A DNA stretch of 64,000 nucleotides from Boudabousia marimammalium (GTDB lineage Bacteria > Actinomycetota > Actinomycetes > Actinomycetales > Actinomycetaceae). The translations under genes were made by a program, and so were the position numbers. This document shows positions 33,045 through 42,643 of the stretch, piece after piece (the stretch's first letter is position 1; every line of letters starts with the position of its first letter). The notes under the pieces are model-generated. The model did not search any database, had not been told where the DNA came from, and saw nothing but the letters and a program-made list of their open reading frames with translations. The stretch is from positions 124,001-188,000 of the forward strand of contig NZ_MPDM01000005.1 of the NCBI RefSeq assembly GCF_001936115.1. The letters are read 5' to 3'.

Positions 33045-35009
33045 TCAGTCCAGTAGGGCGCCGCCTTCATCCGCGTCGGTGCCGGCAGTTAGTTGCGCGT
33101 CATGCAACCTGCGGTAGGCGCCATGGGCAGCCATCAGCTCCCGGTGCGTGCCCTGCTCCACGACGTTGCCGTTTTCCATGACTACAATCAGGTCGGCGTC
33201 ACGAATCGTGGAAAGCCGGTGCGCAATCACGAAACTGGTGCGGCCCGAACGCAGCTGGTTCATGGCCCGCTGCACCAGCACCTCAGTGCGGGTATCCACC
33301 GATGAGGTCGCCTCATCCAAAATCAGGATGGACGGGTCGCTCAAGAAAGCACGCGCAATGGTCAGCAGCTGCTTTTCGCCTTGGGAAATGCCATTGCCTT
33401 CATCGTCAATCATGGTGTGGTAGCCGTCCGGCATGGCCCGAATAATATGGTCCACACTGGTTGCCTTCGTGGCCGCCTGAACTTCCTCATCGGTTGCGTC
33501 AGTCTTGCCGAACTGGACGTTTTCTTGCAAAGTGCCGTTAAACAGCCAGGTTTCTTGCAACACCATGCCCATCTGGGCACGTAGTTCGTCCCGGGGAATG
33601 TCGAGGGTGTTTACCCCATTAACGTAGATGGCTCCAGAATCAATCTCATAGAAACGCATCAGCAGGTTAACTAGCGTGGTTTTACCGGCGCCGGTCGGGC
33701 CCACAATGGCCACAGTCTGACCCTTCTTAACGCTCAGGTTCAAGCCAGTAATGACCGGTTTGCCCGGCTCATAACTGAAGGTAACATCCTGGAAAGTCAC
33801 CACCGGGGTTTCCTTAGGCGAGGTCCCTAGGTGGGTGGGAGTAGCCTCCGGAGCGGCTTTCAGCTCAGCGGAGCGGACATCGTAAGACAGCTCCGGGGCG
33901 TCCAAGAAACTGAAGATACGTTCCGCGGAGGCCGCGCCAGATTGCAGTACCTGAGCCATTTGGGCGAGGCCACTGAGCGGCTGAGTAAAGTTTCGCGAAT
34001 ACTGGATGAAGGCCTGCACCGCACCCAAAGTCATGCGACCGTGCGCGACATAGAAGCCGCCGGCGACCGCCACCAGCACATAGGCGAGGTTCGCCAACAT
34101 GGACATCAGCGGCCACATAATGCCGGAGAGGAACTGCGACATGAAAGTGGCGTGCTGGACGCGATCATTAGCTTCAGCGAACTGGTCATTGAAATTATCT
34201 TGGAGACCGTACAGGGTGACAACTTCCTGACCGGTGAAGTTTTCTTCCACCACATTCGATACGTCGCCGGTCGCCTTCCAGCGTTCCTTGAAGTGCGGTT
34301 TCGCGCGACCCAGCAGCACCCGGCCCAGCAAGATGGCCAGCGGAATAATAATGATGGTTAGCAGCGCCAAGCTCCAAGACATCCAGAACATCATGGAGAG
34401 CATGGCCACCAGAGAAATCATTGACGGCACCAGCTGCACGAAAACCTGCATCAAGGTGTCTTTCACATTGTCAATATCGTTGGTGACACGGGAAAGCAGA
34501 TCACCGCGTGAGGAGTCATCCAGGTAGGAGAGCGTGAGCTTATCAATCTTGCGCTGCACCTTTTGCCGGAGGCGGTTTTCTGTGCGCAGCACCGCGTAGC
34601 GGGCTAGCAAGCCACTAAAGAACAAGATCAGGGCACTCAGCAGGTAGAGGACTGCTACTACACCCAGCAGCCACAGCAGCCCACTCCAGTCGAAGAGGGC
34701 GCCCGGGTGTAGGTCCATTGCGGAAAGCATCTGGCTAATCTGGCTCTGCCCATCCGCCTCATATTGGGCAATCAGCTGCTCTTTCGTGGTGCCGAGGGCG
34801 GCTTTTTGGTTGAATACGCCCTCGAAAACCAGGTTTGTGGCGTTACCCAAAATCATGGGCGCCACTGAGCTCATCGCGATAGAAGCCAAAGACAGAATGA
34901 AGAACCAGATCAGTCCCGTCCGTTCAGGCCGCATATTCTGCGCGAGCCGGCGCATAATGCCACGGAATTCTTTGAAACCGCCGGAGGGTTTTTGCAAGTC
35001 GCCTCTCAT
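33045..35009 (-). CDS. ABC exporter half-transporter (permease-ATPase), subunit 2
   Basis: A 654-residue type IV ABC exporter half with six membrane helices (to about residue 350) followed by a nucleotide-binding domain: Walker A GPTGAGKTTL, signature region GISQGEKQLLTIARAF, Walker B ILDEATSSVD with the catalytic glutamate, and the AHRLSTI switch histidine. The signature is ISQGE instead of LSGGQ. It overlaps the upstream half-transporter by 4 nt, so the two form a heterodimer. The substrate is unknown; such pairs usually export drugs, lipids or peptides. Confidence 0.9.
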   Translation of the reverse strand: MRGDLQKPSGGFKEFRGIMRRLAQNMRPERTGLIWFFILSLASIAMSSVAPMILGNATNLVFEGVFNQKAALGTTKEQLIAQYEADGQSQISQMLSAMDLHPGALFDWSGLLWLLGVVAVLYLLSALILFFSGLLARYAVLRTENRLRQKVQRKIDKLTLSYLDDSSRGDLLSRVTNDIDNVKDTLMQVFVQLVPSMISLVAMLSMMFWMSWSLALLTIIIIPLAILLGRVLLGRAKPHFKERWKATGDVSNVVEENFTGQEVVTLYGLQDNFNDQFAEANDRVQHATFMSQFLSGIMWPLMSMLANLAYVLVAVAGGFYVAHGRMTLGAVQAFIQYSRNFTQPLSGLAQMAQVLQSGAASAERIFSFLDAPELSYDVRSAELKAAPEATPTHLGTSPKETPVVTFQDVTFSYEPGKPVITGLNLSVKKGQTVAIVGPTGAGKTTLVNLLMRFYEIDSGAIYVNGVNTLDIPRDELRAQMGMVLQETWLFNGTLQENVQFGKTDATDEEVQAATKATSVDHIIRAMPDGYHTMIDDEGNGISQGEKQLLTIARAFLSDPSILILDEATSSVDTRTEVLVQRAMNQLRSGRTSFVIAHRLSTIRDADLIVVMENGNVVEQGTHRELMAAHGAYRRLHDAQLTAGTDADEGGALLD

Positions 35010-36766
35010 GCTGTCGCCTCCTGTGCATCAATCTGCGAATCCACAATTTCTCGGTAGGTTTCACAAGTCTCAAGGAGCTGCTCATGGGTGCCTTGGCCGA
35101 CCACTTCGCCGCGATCTAGCACTAAAATATTGTCCGCGCCCGCAATGGTGGAAACGCGTTGCGCCACCATGAGGACGGCCGCGCCTTTAATGGCGGGGCC
35201 GAGGGCGGTCCGAAGCCGCGCCTCCGTTCCGTAGTCAAGTGCGGAAAATGAATCATCAAATATGTAAAGGTCCGCGGCGCGGTAGAGGGCGCGAGCAATC
35301 GTGAGGCGCTGCTGCTGGCCGCCAGAGAAGTTGGAGCCGCCGGTGGAAACGGGCGCGTCCATGCCTTCCTCCAGTCTGCTCACGAACTCCCAAGCCTGCG
35401 CGGTTTTCAGGGCCTGCGCGATTTTTTCTTTGACTTCCTCAGTAATATTTTCGGGAGCCAGACCGGAAACCGTGGAAGCAATCGTGCCGGAGAACAGGTA
35501 GGTGTGTTGTGGGACGTAGGCGATTCGCGCCCGCAGATCCGCCAAATCAAGCTCCCGCAAATCAATTCCGTCGGCGGTGAGTTTGCCGCTGGAAGGATCA
35601 TGGAGCCTGGGCAGCAGGGTCGCCAAAGTGGATTTACCTGAACCCGTCGAACCGATTACCGCGGTGGTTTGGCCGGGCCGCAAAGTCGCATTCACATGCG
35701 CTAAGACAGGGACTTCCGCGCCCTCGTATTGGACGGTGACATCCTCCAAAGCAAAGGTGGGATGCTCGCCTTCTTGGTAGGGGCCGAGGGGGCGAGGGGT
35801 CTGCGGTGAATGAATGCTGGTTTTGGTCTCTAGTACGGCCCCGATACGCTCCGCGGCGACCTGTCCGCGCGGCACCATCATGAAGACGAAAGAGAGCAGC
35901 ATGACAGAGAAGAACACCTGCATCAGGTAGTTCAAGAAGGCGATCATGGAGCCAATCTCCATATGGCCGCCGGTGACGCGTAAAGCACCGAAACCTACCA
36001 CGGCGACGGAGGAAACTCCCAGCAGTACGTTGATAGTTGGGAACATCAGAGAGAACAGGAAACTCAAACCCTGTTTGGCTTCCAGCAGGCTGGTGGAGCG
36101 TTTGTCGAAGCGCTCCCGCTCTGCGTCCTGGCGGACGAAAGCGCGAATCACACGGGCGCCGCTGAGCTGTTCACGTAAGACCGCGTTAATCCGGTCGGTG
36201 CGGGTTTGGACGCGGCGGAAGTGGAACTGGAGCCGCCACATAATCATTCCCATGGCAAAGCCCAGTAGGGGCACTACGACTACCAGCAGCAGGGAGAGGC
36301 CGGCATCTTGACGGATCGCCATAATGACCGCGCCAACCCCAATCAGGGGCGCCATTATCATTTCGGTGAAGGCCAAAATGGTGACCATCTGCAGGGTCTG
36401 AATATCGTTGGTCGCGCGGGTGATTAGTGAAGCCGCCTCGAACTCATGAATTTCTGCGCGGGAAAAAGTCTGCACGGTAGCGAAAGTGTCCCGCCGCATC
36501 TGATGAGAAATTGAGGTGCCGACTTTAGCGCCGTAGTAGGTTGCCACAATGGTGGCGGCAACTTGCACCACGGTCATCCCTAGCATCAGTAGGCCGTAAT
36601 GCCAGATGGCGTTGGTATCTCCGATGACGACGCCGTCGTCAATAATGGCCGCGTTCAAGGACGGTAACCACAGTGAAGCTACGGTTTGGATTAGCTGCAT
36701 CAGTAAAATCACCAGAATTGACCACACGTGTGGTCGCGCGTATTCGCGGATTAGTTTGAACAGCAT
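35006..36766 (-). CDS. ABC exporter half-transporter (permease-ATPase), subunit 1
   Basis: A 586-residue partner half-transporter: six membrane helices, Walker A GSTGSGKSTL, canonical signature FSGGQQQRLTIARALY, and Walker B YIFDDSFSALD with aspartate where the catalytic glutamate should be; the switch region is VAQRVSTI, with glutamine in place of the histidine. Together with the altered signature in subunit 2 this predicts one degenerate and one active ATP site, as in BmrCD and TM287/288. The frame is open to 36880, but the ATG at 36766 (MLFKLIREYARPH) follows AAGGACCG and matches the family N-terminus. Confidence 0.9.
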   Translation of the reverse strand: MLFKLIREYARPHVWSILVILLMQLIQTVASLWLPSLNAAIIDDGVVIGDTNAIWHYGLLMLGMTVVQVAATIVATYYGAKVGTSISHQMRRDTFATVQTFSRAEIHEFEAASLITRATNDIQTLQMVTILAFTEMIMAPLIGVGAVIMAIRQDAGLSLLLVVVVPLLGFAMGMIMWRLQFHFRRVQTRTDRINAVLREQLSGARVIRAFVRQDAERERFDKRSTSLLEAKQGLSFLFSLMFPTINVLLGVSSVAVVGFGALRVTGGHMEIGSMIAFLNYLMQVFFSVMLLSFVFMMVPRGQVAAERIGAVLETKTSIHSPQTPRPLGPYQEGEHPTFALEDVTVQYEGAEVPVLAHVNATLRPGQTTAVIGSTGSGKSTLATLLPRLHDPSSGKLTADGIDLRELDLADLRARIAYVPQHTYLFSGTIASTVSGLAPENITEEVKEKIAQALKTAQAWEFVSRLEEGMDAPVSTGGSNFSGGQQQRLTIARALYRAADLYIFDDSFSALDYGTEARLRTALGPAIKGAAVLMVAQRVSTIAGADNILVLDRGEVVGQGTHEQLLETCETYREIVDSQIDAQEATA

Positions 36767-36966
36767 AGATCGGTCCTTAAAGTGCTTACGGAAGTCAAAA
36801 ATTAAGTTAGAGACAAAAGAGTTAAATGTGTGTACCCAGTCTAGAGGAGAGCCCCTAGGAATCGCCCGCAGTGTTCGCAACCGGCGTGAGTTTTTTTAAG
36901 TTGGTGGCGCAAAAGCGCACTAGATGCGAGAATTGGAGCACATATTCTTAACAATTCGGAGGACCA

Positions 36967-39450
36967 ATGTCCAGCGATAACAGCACCACTGCAACGAAGG
37001 CAGGCAGCTACGACGGCGTGGTAGTCGAGGAGCTAAACCCCGTCCCGGCAACCGAAACTGAGGTTGAGCAGTCAGCTTCACATTCCCAGAACCGGGTCGC
37101 GCACCGGATCGGAGTTTTGACTTCCGGTGGTGACGCGCAGGGCATGAATGCGGCGGTTCGCGCAGTCGCCCGTACCGCCCTCGCCATGGGGGTGCAACCT
37201 TGCGCCATCATGGAAGGCTGGCAAGGCGCCGTTGAAGGCGGTGACCGTATCCGCCCCCTCGGCTGGTCCGATGTTTCCAGTATTCTTCACAAGGGTGGCA
37301 CCGTGATTGGAACCGCCCGCTCCAAGGCATTCCGTGAGCGTGAAGGCATGCGTCAGGCCGCTAAGAACCTCCTCGCATACGGTATTGACCGTCTCATTGT
37401 GATTGGCGGTGATGGCTCCCTCACTGGAACTAATGAGTTCCGTCTGCTCTGGCCTGAACTGGTACAGGAACTCGTGGAGATGGGGGAAATTACCCAAGCT
37501 GATGCCGATGAGCATCCCGCCCTCATGATTTGCGGCCTGGTCGGCTCCATCGATAATGACCTGGTCGGCTCCGATATGACTATCGGCGCGGACTCCGCCC
37601 TGCATCGGATTATGGAAGCCATCGACGATATTTCCTCCACCGCTGCTTCGCATCAACGCACCTTCGTGGTCGAGGTAATGGGCCGCCACTGCGGTTACCT
37701 GCCGCTGATGGCTGGCATTGCGGGCGGCTGCGACTACGTTTTCATTCCTGAGGTGCCGCCAGAAGACGGCTGGGAAGATGAACTGGCAACCAAGCTGAAA
37801 GCTGGCCGTGCGGCGGGACGTCGGGAATCCCTCGTGCTGGTGGCCGAGGGTGCCATCGACCGGGAAGGAAATCCGATTACCGCCACCCAGGTCGCTGAAA
37901 CCTTGGAAGAAAAACTTCAAGAAGACGTGCGCGTCACCATTTTGGGACACGTGCAACGCGGTGGTTCACCCTCGGCCTATGACCGCTGGATGTCTACCGT
38001 GCTGGGATACGCGGCCGTGCAGGAAATCATGTCCGTAACCCCGGAGGATGAACCCACCATTTTGGGGGTGCGCCATAACCGCATGGCCCGGATCCCAATG
38101 ATGAAAGCGGTCGCTGACACCCGCTCGGTGGCCCGTCACGTGAAAGCTGGAAACTATGCGGAAGCGATGCGCCTGCGCGGATCTTCCTTCACTGAGATGG
38201 TGCAGATTAACCGCATTATGTCCACCCCGCCTTTTGCGGCGCAGCAGGCTAAACACCTGAATCGGGTGGAGCAGACCGAGGATGTGGCTGTCTCTCCCGG
38301 ACATATGTGGGAGCAGACTTCGGAGCGTCCCGCTGCCGGTAAGCGGGTCGCCATTGTTCATATTGGTGGTCTCGCCCCAGGGATGAACACGGCGGCGCGC
38401 GCCGCGGTCCGCCTCGGCCTCGATAAGGGCTTCACCATGCTGGGCGTGCAGGGGTCCTTGAAAGGCCTGATGGATAATCAGGTTTCAGAACTGACCTGGG
38501 ACGCAGTGGAAGGCTGGGCTTTCGACGGCGGCGCCGAGCTGGGTACCCGCCGTCCGGTTCCGACGGTGGAGGAACTGTACGCCCTCGGTCGCGCCATCGA
38601 AAATAACGGCATCGATGCGCTCATGATTGTGGGCGGTTTTAATGCTTACCTGGCCGCGCATAAACTCATGGAGGAGCGGGTTCGTTACCCCGCATTCAAC
38701 CTGCCAATGATTTGTGTGCCTGCCTCCATTGACAATAACCTGCCCGGTTCGGAGCTTTCGATTGGTGCTGACACTGCCGTCAATAACGCAGTGTGGGCAC
38801 TGGATCGGATTAAGGAATCCGCGGCAGCTTCCCGGCGCTGCTTCGTGGCGGAAACCATGGGGCGTCGTTGCGGCTACTTGGCTTTAATGTCTGGGATTGC
38901 CGCGGGCGCGGAGCTCACCTACCTGCATGAGGACGGTATTAGCTTGGAGCAGCTCAACAATGACTGCAAGCGAATGCGTCAGTCTTTCGAGGGCGGGCGT
39001 CGCCTCTTCATGGTGATTAGTAACGAGGAGGCTTCCGGCTTATACAACCGTGACTTCTTGGCGCGAGTGTTCGAGGAAGAGGGCGGCGGCCTCTTCGACG
39101 TTCGACAGACAGCGCTGGGACATTTGCAACAGGGTGGCTCTCCCACGCCCTTCGACCGTCTGCTGGCGACACGTTTGGTCTTCCACGGCATGAACTGGCT
39201 GGAGCAGTACTTTGCTGACCAAAATGATCCGGCCGCACATAATGGCCGTGAAGCAAATGCGGTCTACATTGGACTGTCTACTAACTCAATCGCTACGGTA
39301 CCTTTGAAGAACTTCATGGATGAGATTGAACTGGAGAATCGCCGTCCCGTTTCACAGTGGTGGTTGGGCTTGCGTCCGGTTTCGGAAGTGGTGTCGATGC
39401 CGTCTCGAATTTCGGGCAAACCGCACTCAATTCCGATTGTGGACGCCTAA
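36967..39450 (+). CDS. pfk: Tandem (double-domain) 6-phosphofructokinase
   Basis: An 827-residue protein made of two phosphofructokinase domains, against about 320-340 residues for ordinary bacterial enzymes. The N-terminal half (about 45-410) keeps the active site: GVLTSGGDAQGMNAAVRA, VIGGDGSLTGTNEF, GSIDNDLVGSDMTIGAD, MGRHCGYLPLMAG. The C-terminal half (about 455-800) has the fold (HIGGLAPGMNTAARAAVRLG, MGRRCGYLALMSG) but GGDG has become GGFN and SIDND has become SIDNN, so it is probably catalytically dead and regulatory, as in eukaryotic enzymes. About 45 disordered residues lead the protein. The ATG at 36967 follows CGGAGGACCA. Confidence 0.93.
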   Translation: MSSDNSTTATKAGSYDGVVVEELNPVPATETEVEQSASHSQNRVAHRIGVLTSGGDAQGMNAAVRAVARTALAMGVQPCAIMEGWQGAVEGGDRIRPLGWSDVSSILHKGGTVIGTARSKAFREREGMRQAAKNLLAYGIDRLIVIGGDGSLTGTNEFRLLWPELVQELVEMGEITQADADEHPALMICGLVGSIDNDLVGSDMTIGADSALHRIMEAIDDISSTAASHQRTFVVEVMGRHCGYLPLMAGIAGGCDYVFIPEVPPEDGWEDELATKLKAGRAAGRRESLVLVAEGAIDREGNPITATQVAETLEEKLQEDVRVTILGHVQRGGSPSAYDRWMSTVLGYAAVQEIMSVTPEDEPTILGVRHNRMARIPMMKAVADTRSVARHVKAGNYAEAMRLRGSSFTEMVQINRIMSTPPFAAQQAKHLNRVEQTEDVAVSPGHMWEQTSERPAAGKRVAIVHIGGLAPGMNTAARAAVRLGLDKGFTMLGVQGSLKGLMDNQVSELTWDAVEGWAFDGGAELGTRRPVPTVEELYALGRAIENNGIDALMIVGGFNAYLAAHKLMEERVRYPAFNLPMICVPASIDNNLPGSELSIGADTAVNNAVWALDRIKESAAASRRCFVAETMGRRCGYLALMSGIAAGAELTYLHEDGISLEQLNNDCKRMRQSFEGGRRLFMVISNEEASGLYNRDFLARVFEEEGGGLFDVRQTALGHLQQGGSPTPFDRLLATRLVFHGMNWLEQYFADQNDPAAHNGREANAVYIGLSTNSIATVPLKNFMDEIELENRRPVSQWWLGLRPVSEVVSMPSRISGKPHSIPIVDA

Positions 39451-39597
39451 TTGTTGCCGTCTTTTACAATTAGGTAAGACTTTAGTTGCATTAAACATTT
39501 CTGTTCGAGATGTCATGCTTGGACGCAATCCGCATAATAGTGCGCTTTTGTTCAAGCTGGTGCGGCCACCCACAATGCCCGGCTAGGCTAGAAGAGT

Positions 39598-39632
39598 TGA
39601 CTACTGTCAAATATTTATCAGACAGATAGTCA
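39598..39632. promoter_or_regulatory. Inverted repeat upstream of menJ, possible operator
   Basis: TGACTACTGTC (39598-39608) and GACAGATAGTCA (39621-39632) are complementary except for one inserted base. They lie 60 bp before the menJ start, within a 241-bp intergenic region, and overlap TTGACT at 39597-39602, a candidate -35 box. It could bind a regulator of menJ-nuo expression; no regulator is identified. Confidence 0.4.
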
Positions 39633-39691
39633 GCATAGTGTAAGCAAATGCTTAGGCTATGAAATAGTGTGCACGGGAGGGGAGTCAGACT

Positions 39692-40957
39692 GTGACAGTA
39701 GTGCAATCTGATGTGGTCATCGTCGGGGCAGGTCCGGCTGGCTCATCTGCAGCCCACTACCTAGCTGCTTTGGGCGTGCATGTCGTCATTATGGATAAGG
39801 CGATCTTCCCGCGCGATAAGATCTGTGGCGACGGCCTTACCCCCTCGGCCGTAAACGAACTATCCCTAATGGGAATCAACACGGACGGATGGGCGCGCAA
39901 CCGTGGCCTCCAAGTGGTTGGCGGCGGTCATGACATCAAGATGGAATGGCCAGAGCAACGCAGCTTCCCCAACTACGGAATGTGTCGCAGTCGCGTGGAG
40001 CTCGATAATGATCTGCTCCGTCACGCGGAAAACAGTGGTGCCCAAGTTTACGAAGGCACCACCGCAACCTCACTCATTACTGACTTCAGAGACCGCGTAG
40101 TTGGCGTGAAAGCCACCCGCGGCAAAGGCAAAGAGGCGGAGGAAATCGAGTTCCATGCCCGCCTAGTAATTGACGCCGGGGGAGTGGCCGCGCGTTTAGC
40201 CACCTCGGCGGGGCGTGCCGCAATCGAAAACCGGCCGATGGGCGTGGCCGCCCGCACCTACTTCACCTCACCGCTGGCTGACACCGAATGGATGGTTTCC
40301 CATCTGGAGCTTTGGGATGGCAAGCCCGGTGAATCTAACCTGCTGCCGGGTTACGGCTGGATTTTCCCCCTCGGTAACGGCATCGTGAATGTGGGCCTAG
40401 GCTCTGTTTCCTCCACGAAGAAAGCCACGCGCCTACCCTACAAGCAGATTTTCGAAGCCTGGACTCGGAACCTGCCCGAAGAATGGGGCTTCACTCCGGA
40501 GAACCAGCAGGGACCCTTGCGTTCCGCTGCCCTCCCCATGGCTTTTAACCGCAAGCCGCTCTATGAAGATGGTTTGCTCCTTACCGGTGATGCTGCCGGT
40601 CTGGTCTCGCCTTACAACGGTGAAGGTATCGCCCCGGCCCTTGCTGCGGGTCGGATTATTGCCCAGACTTACGCTTCCGCCTCGGTTCGCAGCACCGATC
40701 ATGGTTTCGACCTAGCGATGGAAAACTACCCCGCCGCTTTGAAACAGCAGCTAGGCAGCTATTACATGATGGGCCGCGCTTTCGTTGCCCTGATTGAGCA
40801 TCCCGAAGTGATGCGCCTGTGCACCAAGTATGGGCTCCCCCGCAAACGCTTGATGCGGGTCGTGCACAAGCTCCTTTCTGACGGCTATGAGCGTCAAGGC
40901 GGCGATCTCACTGACCGCACCCTACAGCTTCTCACCAAGTTGGTGCCATCCGCATGA
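39692..40957 (+). CDS. menJ: Menaquinone reductase MenJ (geranylgeranyl reductase family)
   Basis: A 421-residue FAD-dependent reductase of the geranylgeranyl reductase family. The dinucleotide-binding motif is VVIVGAGPAGSSAAHYLAA, followed by KICGDGLTPSAV, and the second FAD motif is LLTGDAAGLVSPYNGEGIAPA. In mycobacteria MenJ (Rv0561c) saturates one isoprene unit of menaquinone. The neighbouring nuo operon and polyprenyl synthase support the same role over chlorophyll- or archaeol-type reductases. The start is a GTG at 39692 with the Shine-Dalgarno GGGAGGGGAG. nuoA follows 43 bp later, probably on the same transcript. Confidence 0.9.
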   Translation: MTVVQSDVVIVGAGPAGSSAAHYLAALGVHVVIMDKAIFPRDKICGDGLTPSAVNELSLMGINTDGWARNRGLQVVGGGHDIKMEWPEQRSFPNYGMCRSRVELDNDLLRHAENSGAQVYEGTTATSLITDFRDRVVGVKATRGKGKEAEEIEFHARLVIDAGGVAARLATSAGRAAIENRPMGVAARTYFTSPLADTEWMVSHLELWDGKPGESNLLPGYGWIFPLGNGIVNVGLGSVSSTKKATRLPYKQIFEAWTRNLPEEWGFTPENQQGPLRSAALPMAFNRKPLYEDGLLLTGDAAGLVSPYNGEGIAPALAAGRIIAQTYASASVRSTDHGFDLAMENYPAALKQQLGSYYMMGRAFVALIEHPEVMRLCTKYGLPRKRLMRVVHKLLSDGYERQGGDLTDRTLQLLTKLVPSA

Positions 40958-41000
40958 TGAATCATCAACTAACTATCAGTCACCCTCTGAAGGAGACCCG

Positions 41001-41360
41001 ATGAACGATTACACGCCATTGCTGGTTATGGCCATTGGCGCCCTCGCGCTAGCGTTGGGTGGTCTCGGCATGTCGGCAATTCTTGGTCCCAGCAAGAAAA
41101 ACCGGACCAAGGTTGCGAACTACGAATGTGGTATCGACCCGGCGCCGCACCAAGAGACTTCGGGACGTTTCCCTGTGAAGTACTACCTGGTTGCGATGAC
41201 CTTCATCATCTTCGACATCGAAGTTGTATTCATGTACCCGTGGGTGATTAACTTTGTACCTCTCGGAGTGGCCGCTTTTGTTGCCATGATGTTGTTTATT
41301 GCCCTCATTACTGTGCCGTTCATTTACGAATGGCGCCGTGGCGGCCTGGAATGGGATTAA
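41001..41360 (+). CDS. nuoA: NADH-quinone oxidoreductase subunit A
   Basis: A 119-residue membrane subunit of complex I with three helices and the conserved loop YECGIDPAPHQETSGRFPVKY, whose cysteine lies near the quinone cavity, and FIIFDIEVVFMYPW. The ATG at 41001 follows GAAGGAGACCC. It is the first of 14 consecutive nuo genes, most overlapping by 4 nt, which implies a fixed subunit ratio. Confidence 0.97.
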   Translation: MNDYTPLLVMAIGALALALGGLGMSAILGPSKKNRTKVANYECGIDPAPHQETSGRFPVKYYLVAMTFIIFDIEVVFMYPWVINFVPLGVAAFVAMMLFIALITVPFIYEWRRGGLEWD

Positions 41361-41369
41361 GGATAAAAG

Positions 41370-41924
41370 ATGGGAATTGAAGAAAAGCTCCCCGCTGGTG
41401 TTGCACTCACCAGTGTTGAGGCAATGCTGGGCCTAGCCCGAAAAGCATCCGTCTGGCCGGTAACCATGGGTCTGGCCTGCTGCGCGATTGAAATGATGGC
41501 GACCGGTACGCCCCGCTACGACATTTCTCGTTTCGGGATGGAGGTCTTCCGTGCCTCCCCGCGTCACGCCGACCTGATGATTGTTTCCGGTCGTGTCTCA
41601 CACCGGATGGCTCCGATTGTGCGCCGCGTCTACGATTCCATGCCTGAACCCAAGTGGGTTATCTCCATGGGTGCCTGCGCTTCTTCTGGCGGCATGTTCA
41701 ATAACTATGCGGTGGTCCAAGGCTGCGACCATATCGTCCCCGTTGACGTCTACCTGCCCGGCTGCCCGCCGCGTCCAGAAATGCTGCTGAACGCTATCTT
41801 CACTTTGCATGATCACATGCGTAAATCACCTTTGGGCGTGAACCGCGTCGAAGCTGCTCGCGCCGCTGAAAAAGCCGCTCTCGAGGCAACCCCCACTCAC
41901 CTGCGGAAGGGACTGCTGGCATGA
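41370..41924 (+). CDS. nuoB: NADH-quinone oxidoreductase subunit B
   Basis: A 184-residue peripheral-arm subunit that holds cluster N2, the last iron-sulfur centre before quinone. The ligands are visible: the tandem cysteines in [18 protein letters not shown], the cysteine in [13 protein letters not shown] and the one in PGCPPRPE. It lies 9 bp after nuoA and overlaps nuoC by 4 nt. Confidence 0.97.
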   Translation: MGIEEKLPAGVALTSVEAMLGLARKASVWPVTMGLACCAIEMMATGTPRYDISRFGMEVFRASPRHADLMIVSGRVSHRMAPIVRRVYDSMPEPKWVISMGACASSGGMFNNYAVVQGCDHIVPVDVYLPGCPPRPEMLLNAIFTLHDHMRKSPLGVNRVEAARAAEKAALEATPTHLRKGLLA

Positions 41925-42643
41925 GCGAAGAACAGAACTTGAACGCGGAAATCGCAAAGCCCAGCGACCGCCGCTCCCCTGAGCCGCACCCGGTAGCTGC
42001 CCGCCACGGGCAGTTCGGTGTGACAGGTTCGGGCGACACCAGTGGTTTTGGTGGCCTGGTGCAGCCCGTCGTATTGCCGGGCGAATCAGCCCGCCCCTAC
42101 GGCTCCTGGTTCGATGAGGTCGTCGACATCCTCGAAGAGCTCATTGCCGAGGGCGGCTTGAAAGTCGGTGAAGTGATTGAGCGCGTAGTCGTTCAAAACG
42201 ATGAACTCACCATCTTCATTAACCGTGAGCATATTCGGGCAGTGGCGCTGATGCTGCGAAACGATCAAGATCTTCGTTTTGAACTATGCCTAGGTGTTTC
42301 CGGCGTGCACTACCCGCACGATCAGGGCGCTGAGCTACATGCCGTCTACCATCTTTTCTCCATCACCCACTCCCGCTTGCTGCGTCTGGAAGTTACCTGC
42401 CCCGATGCTGATCCGCACATCCCTTCCATTGTGGAAACCTACCCGGGCAATGACTGGCATGAGCGTGAAACTTGGGACCTGATGGGCATCGTCTTTGATG
42501 GACATCCCGCCTTGACCCGTACCGCCATGCCGGATGACTGGATTGGTCACCCGCAACGTAAGGATTACCCGCTGGGCGGCATTCCCGTTGAATATAAGGG
42601 CGCGACAGTGCCTCCCGCAGATACTAGGAGGTCCTACAACTAA
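41921..42643 (+). CDS. nuoC: NADH-quinone oxidoreductase subunit C
   Basis: A 240-residue structural subunit of the peripheral arm. The family stretch is [20 protein letters not shown], followed by [17 protein letters not shown]. About 60 N-terminal residues are hydrophilic and variable, as in other Actinobacteria. nuoC and nuoD are separate genes, not fused as in E. coli. Its stop shares a base with the nuoD start (TAATG). Confidence 0.96.
   Translation: MSEEQNLNAEIAKPSDRRSPEPHPVAARHGQFGVTGSGDTSGFGGLVQPVVLPGESARPYGSWFDEVVDILEELIAEGGLKVGEVIERVVVQNDELTIFINREHIRAVALMLRNDQDLRFELCLGVSGVHYPHDQGAELHAVYHLFSITHSRLLRLEVTCPDADPHIPSIVETYPGNDWHERETWDLMGIVFDGHPALTRTAMPDDWIGHPQRKDYPLGGIPVEYKGATVPPADTRRSYN

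Noticed and set aside
37078-37956. 292-codon open frame antisense to the phosphofructokinase gene
   Set aside because: An artefact of codon bias opposite a certain gene; the product resembles nothing.
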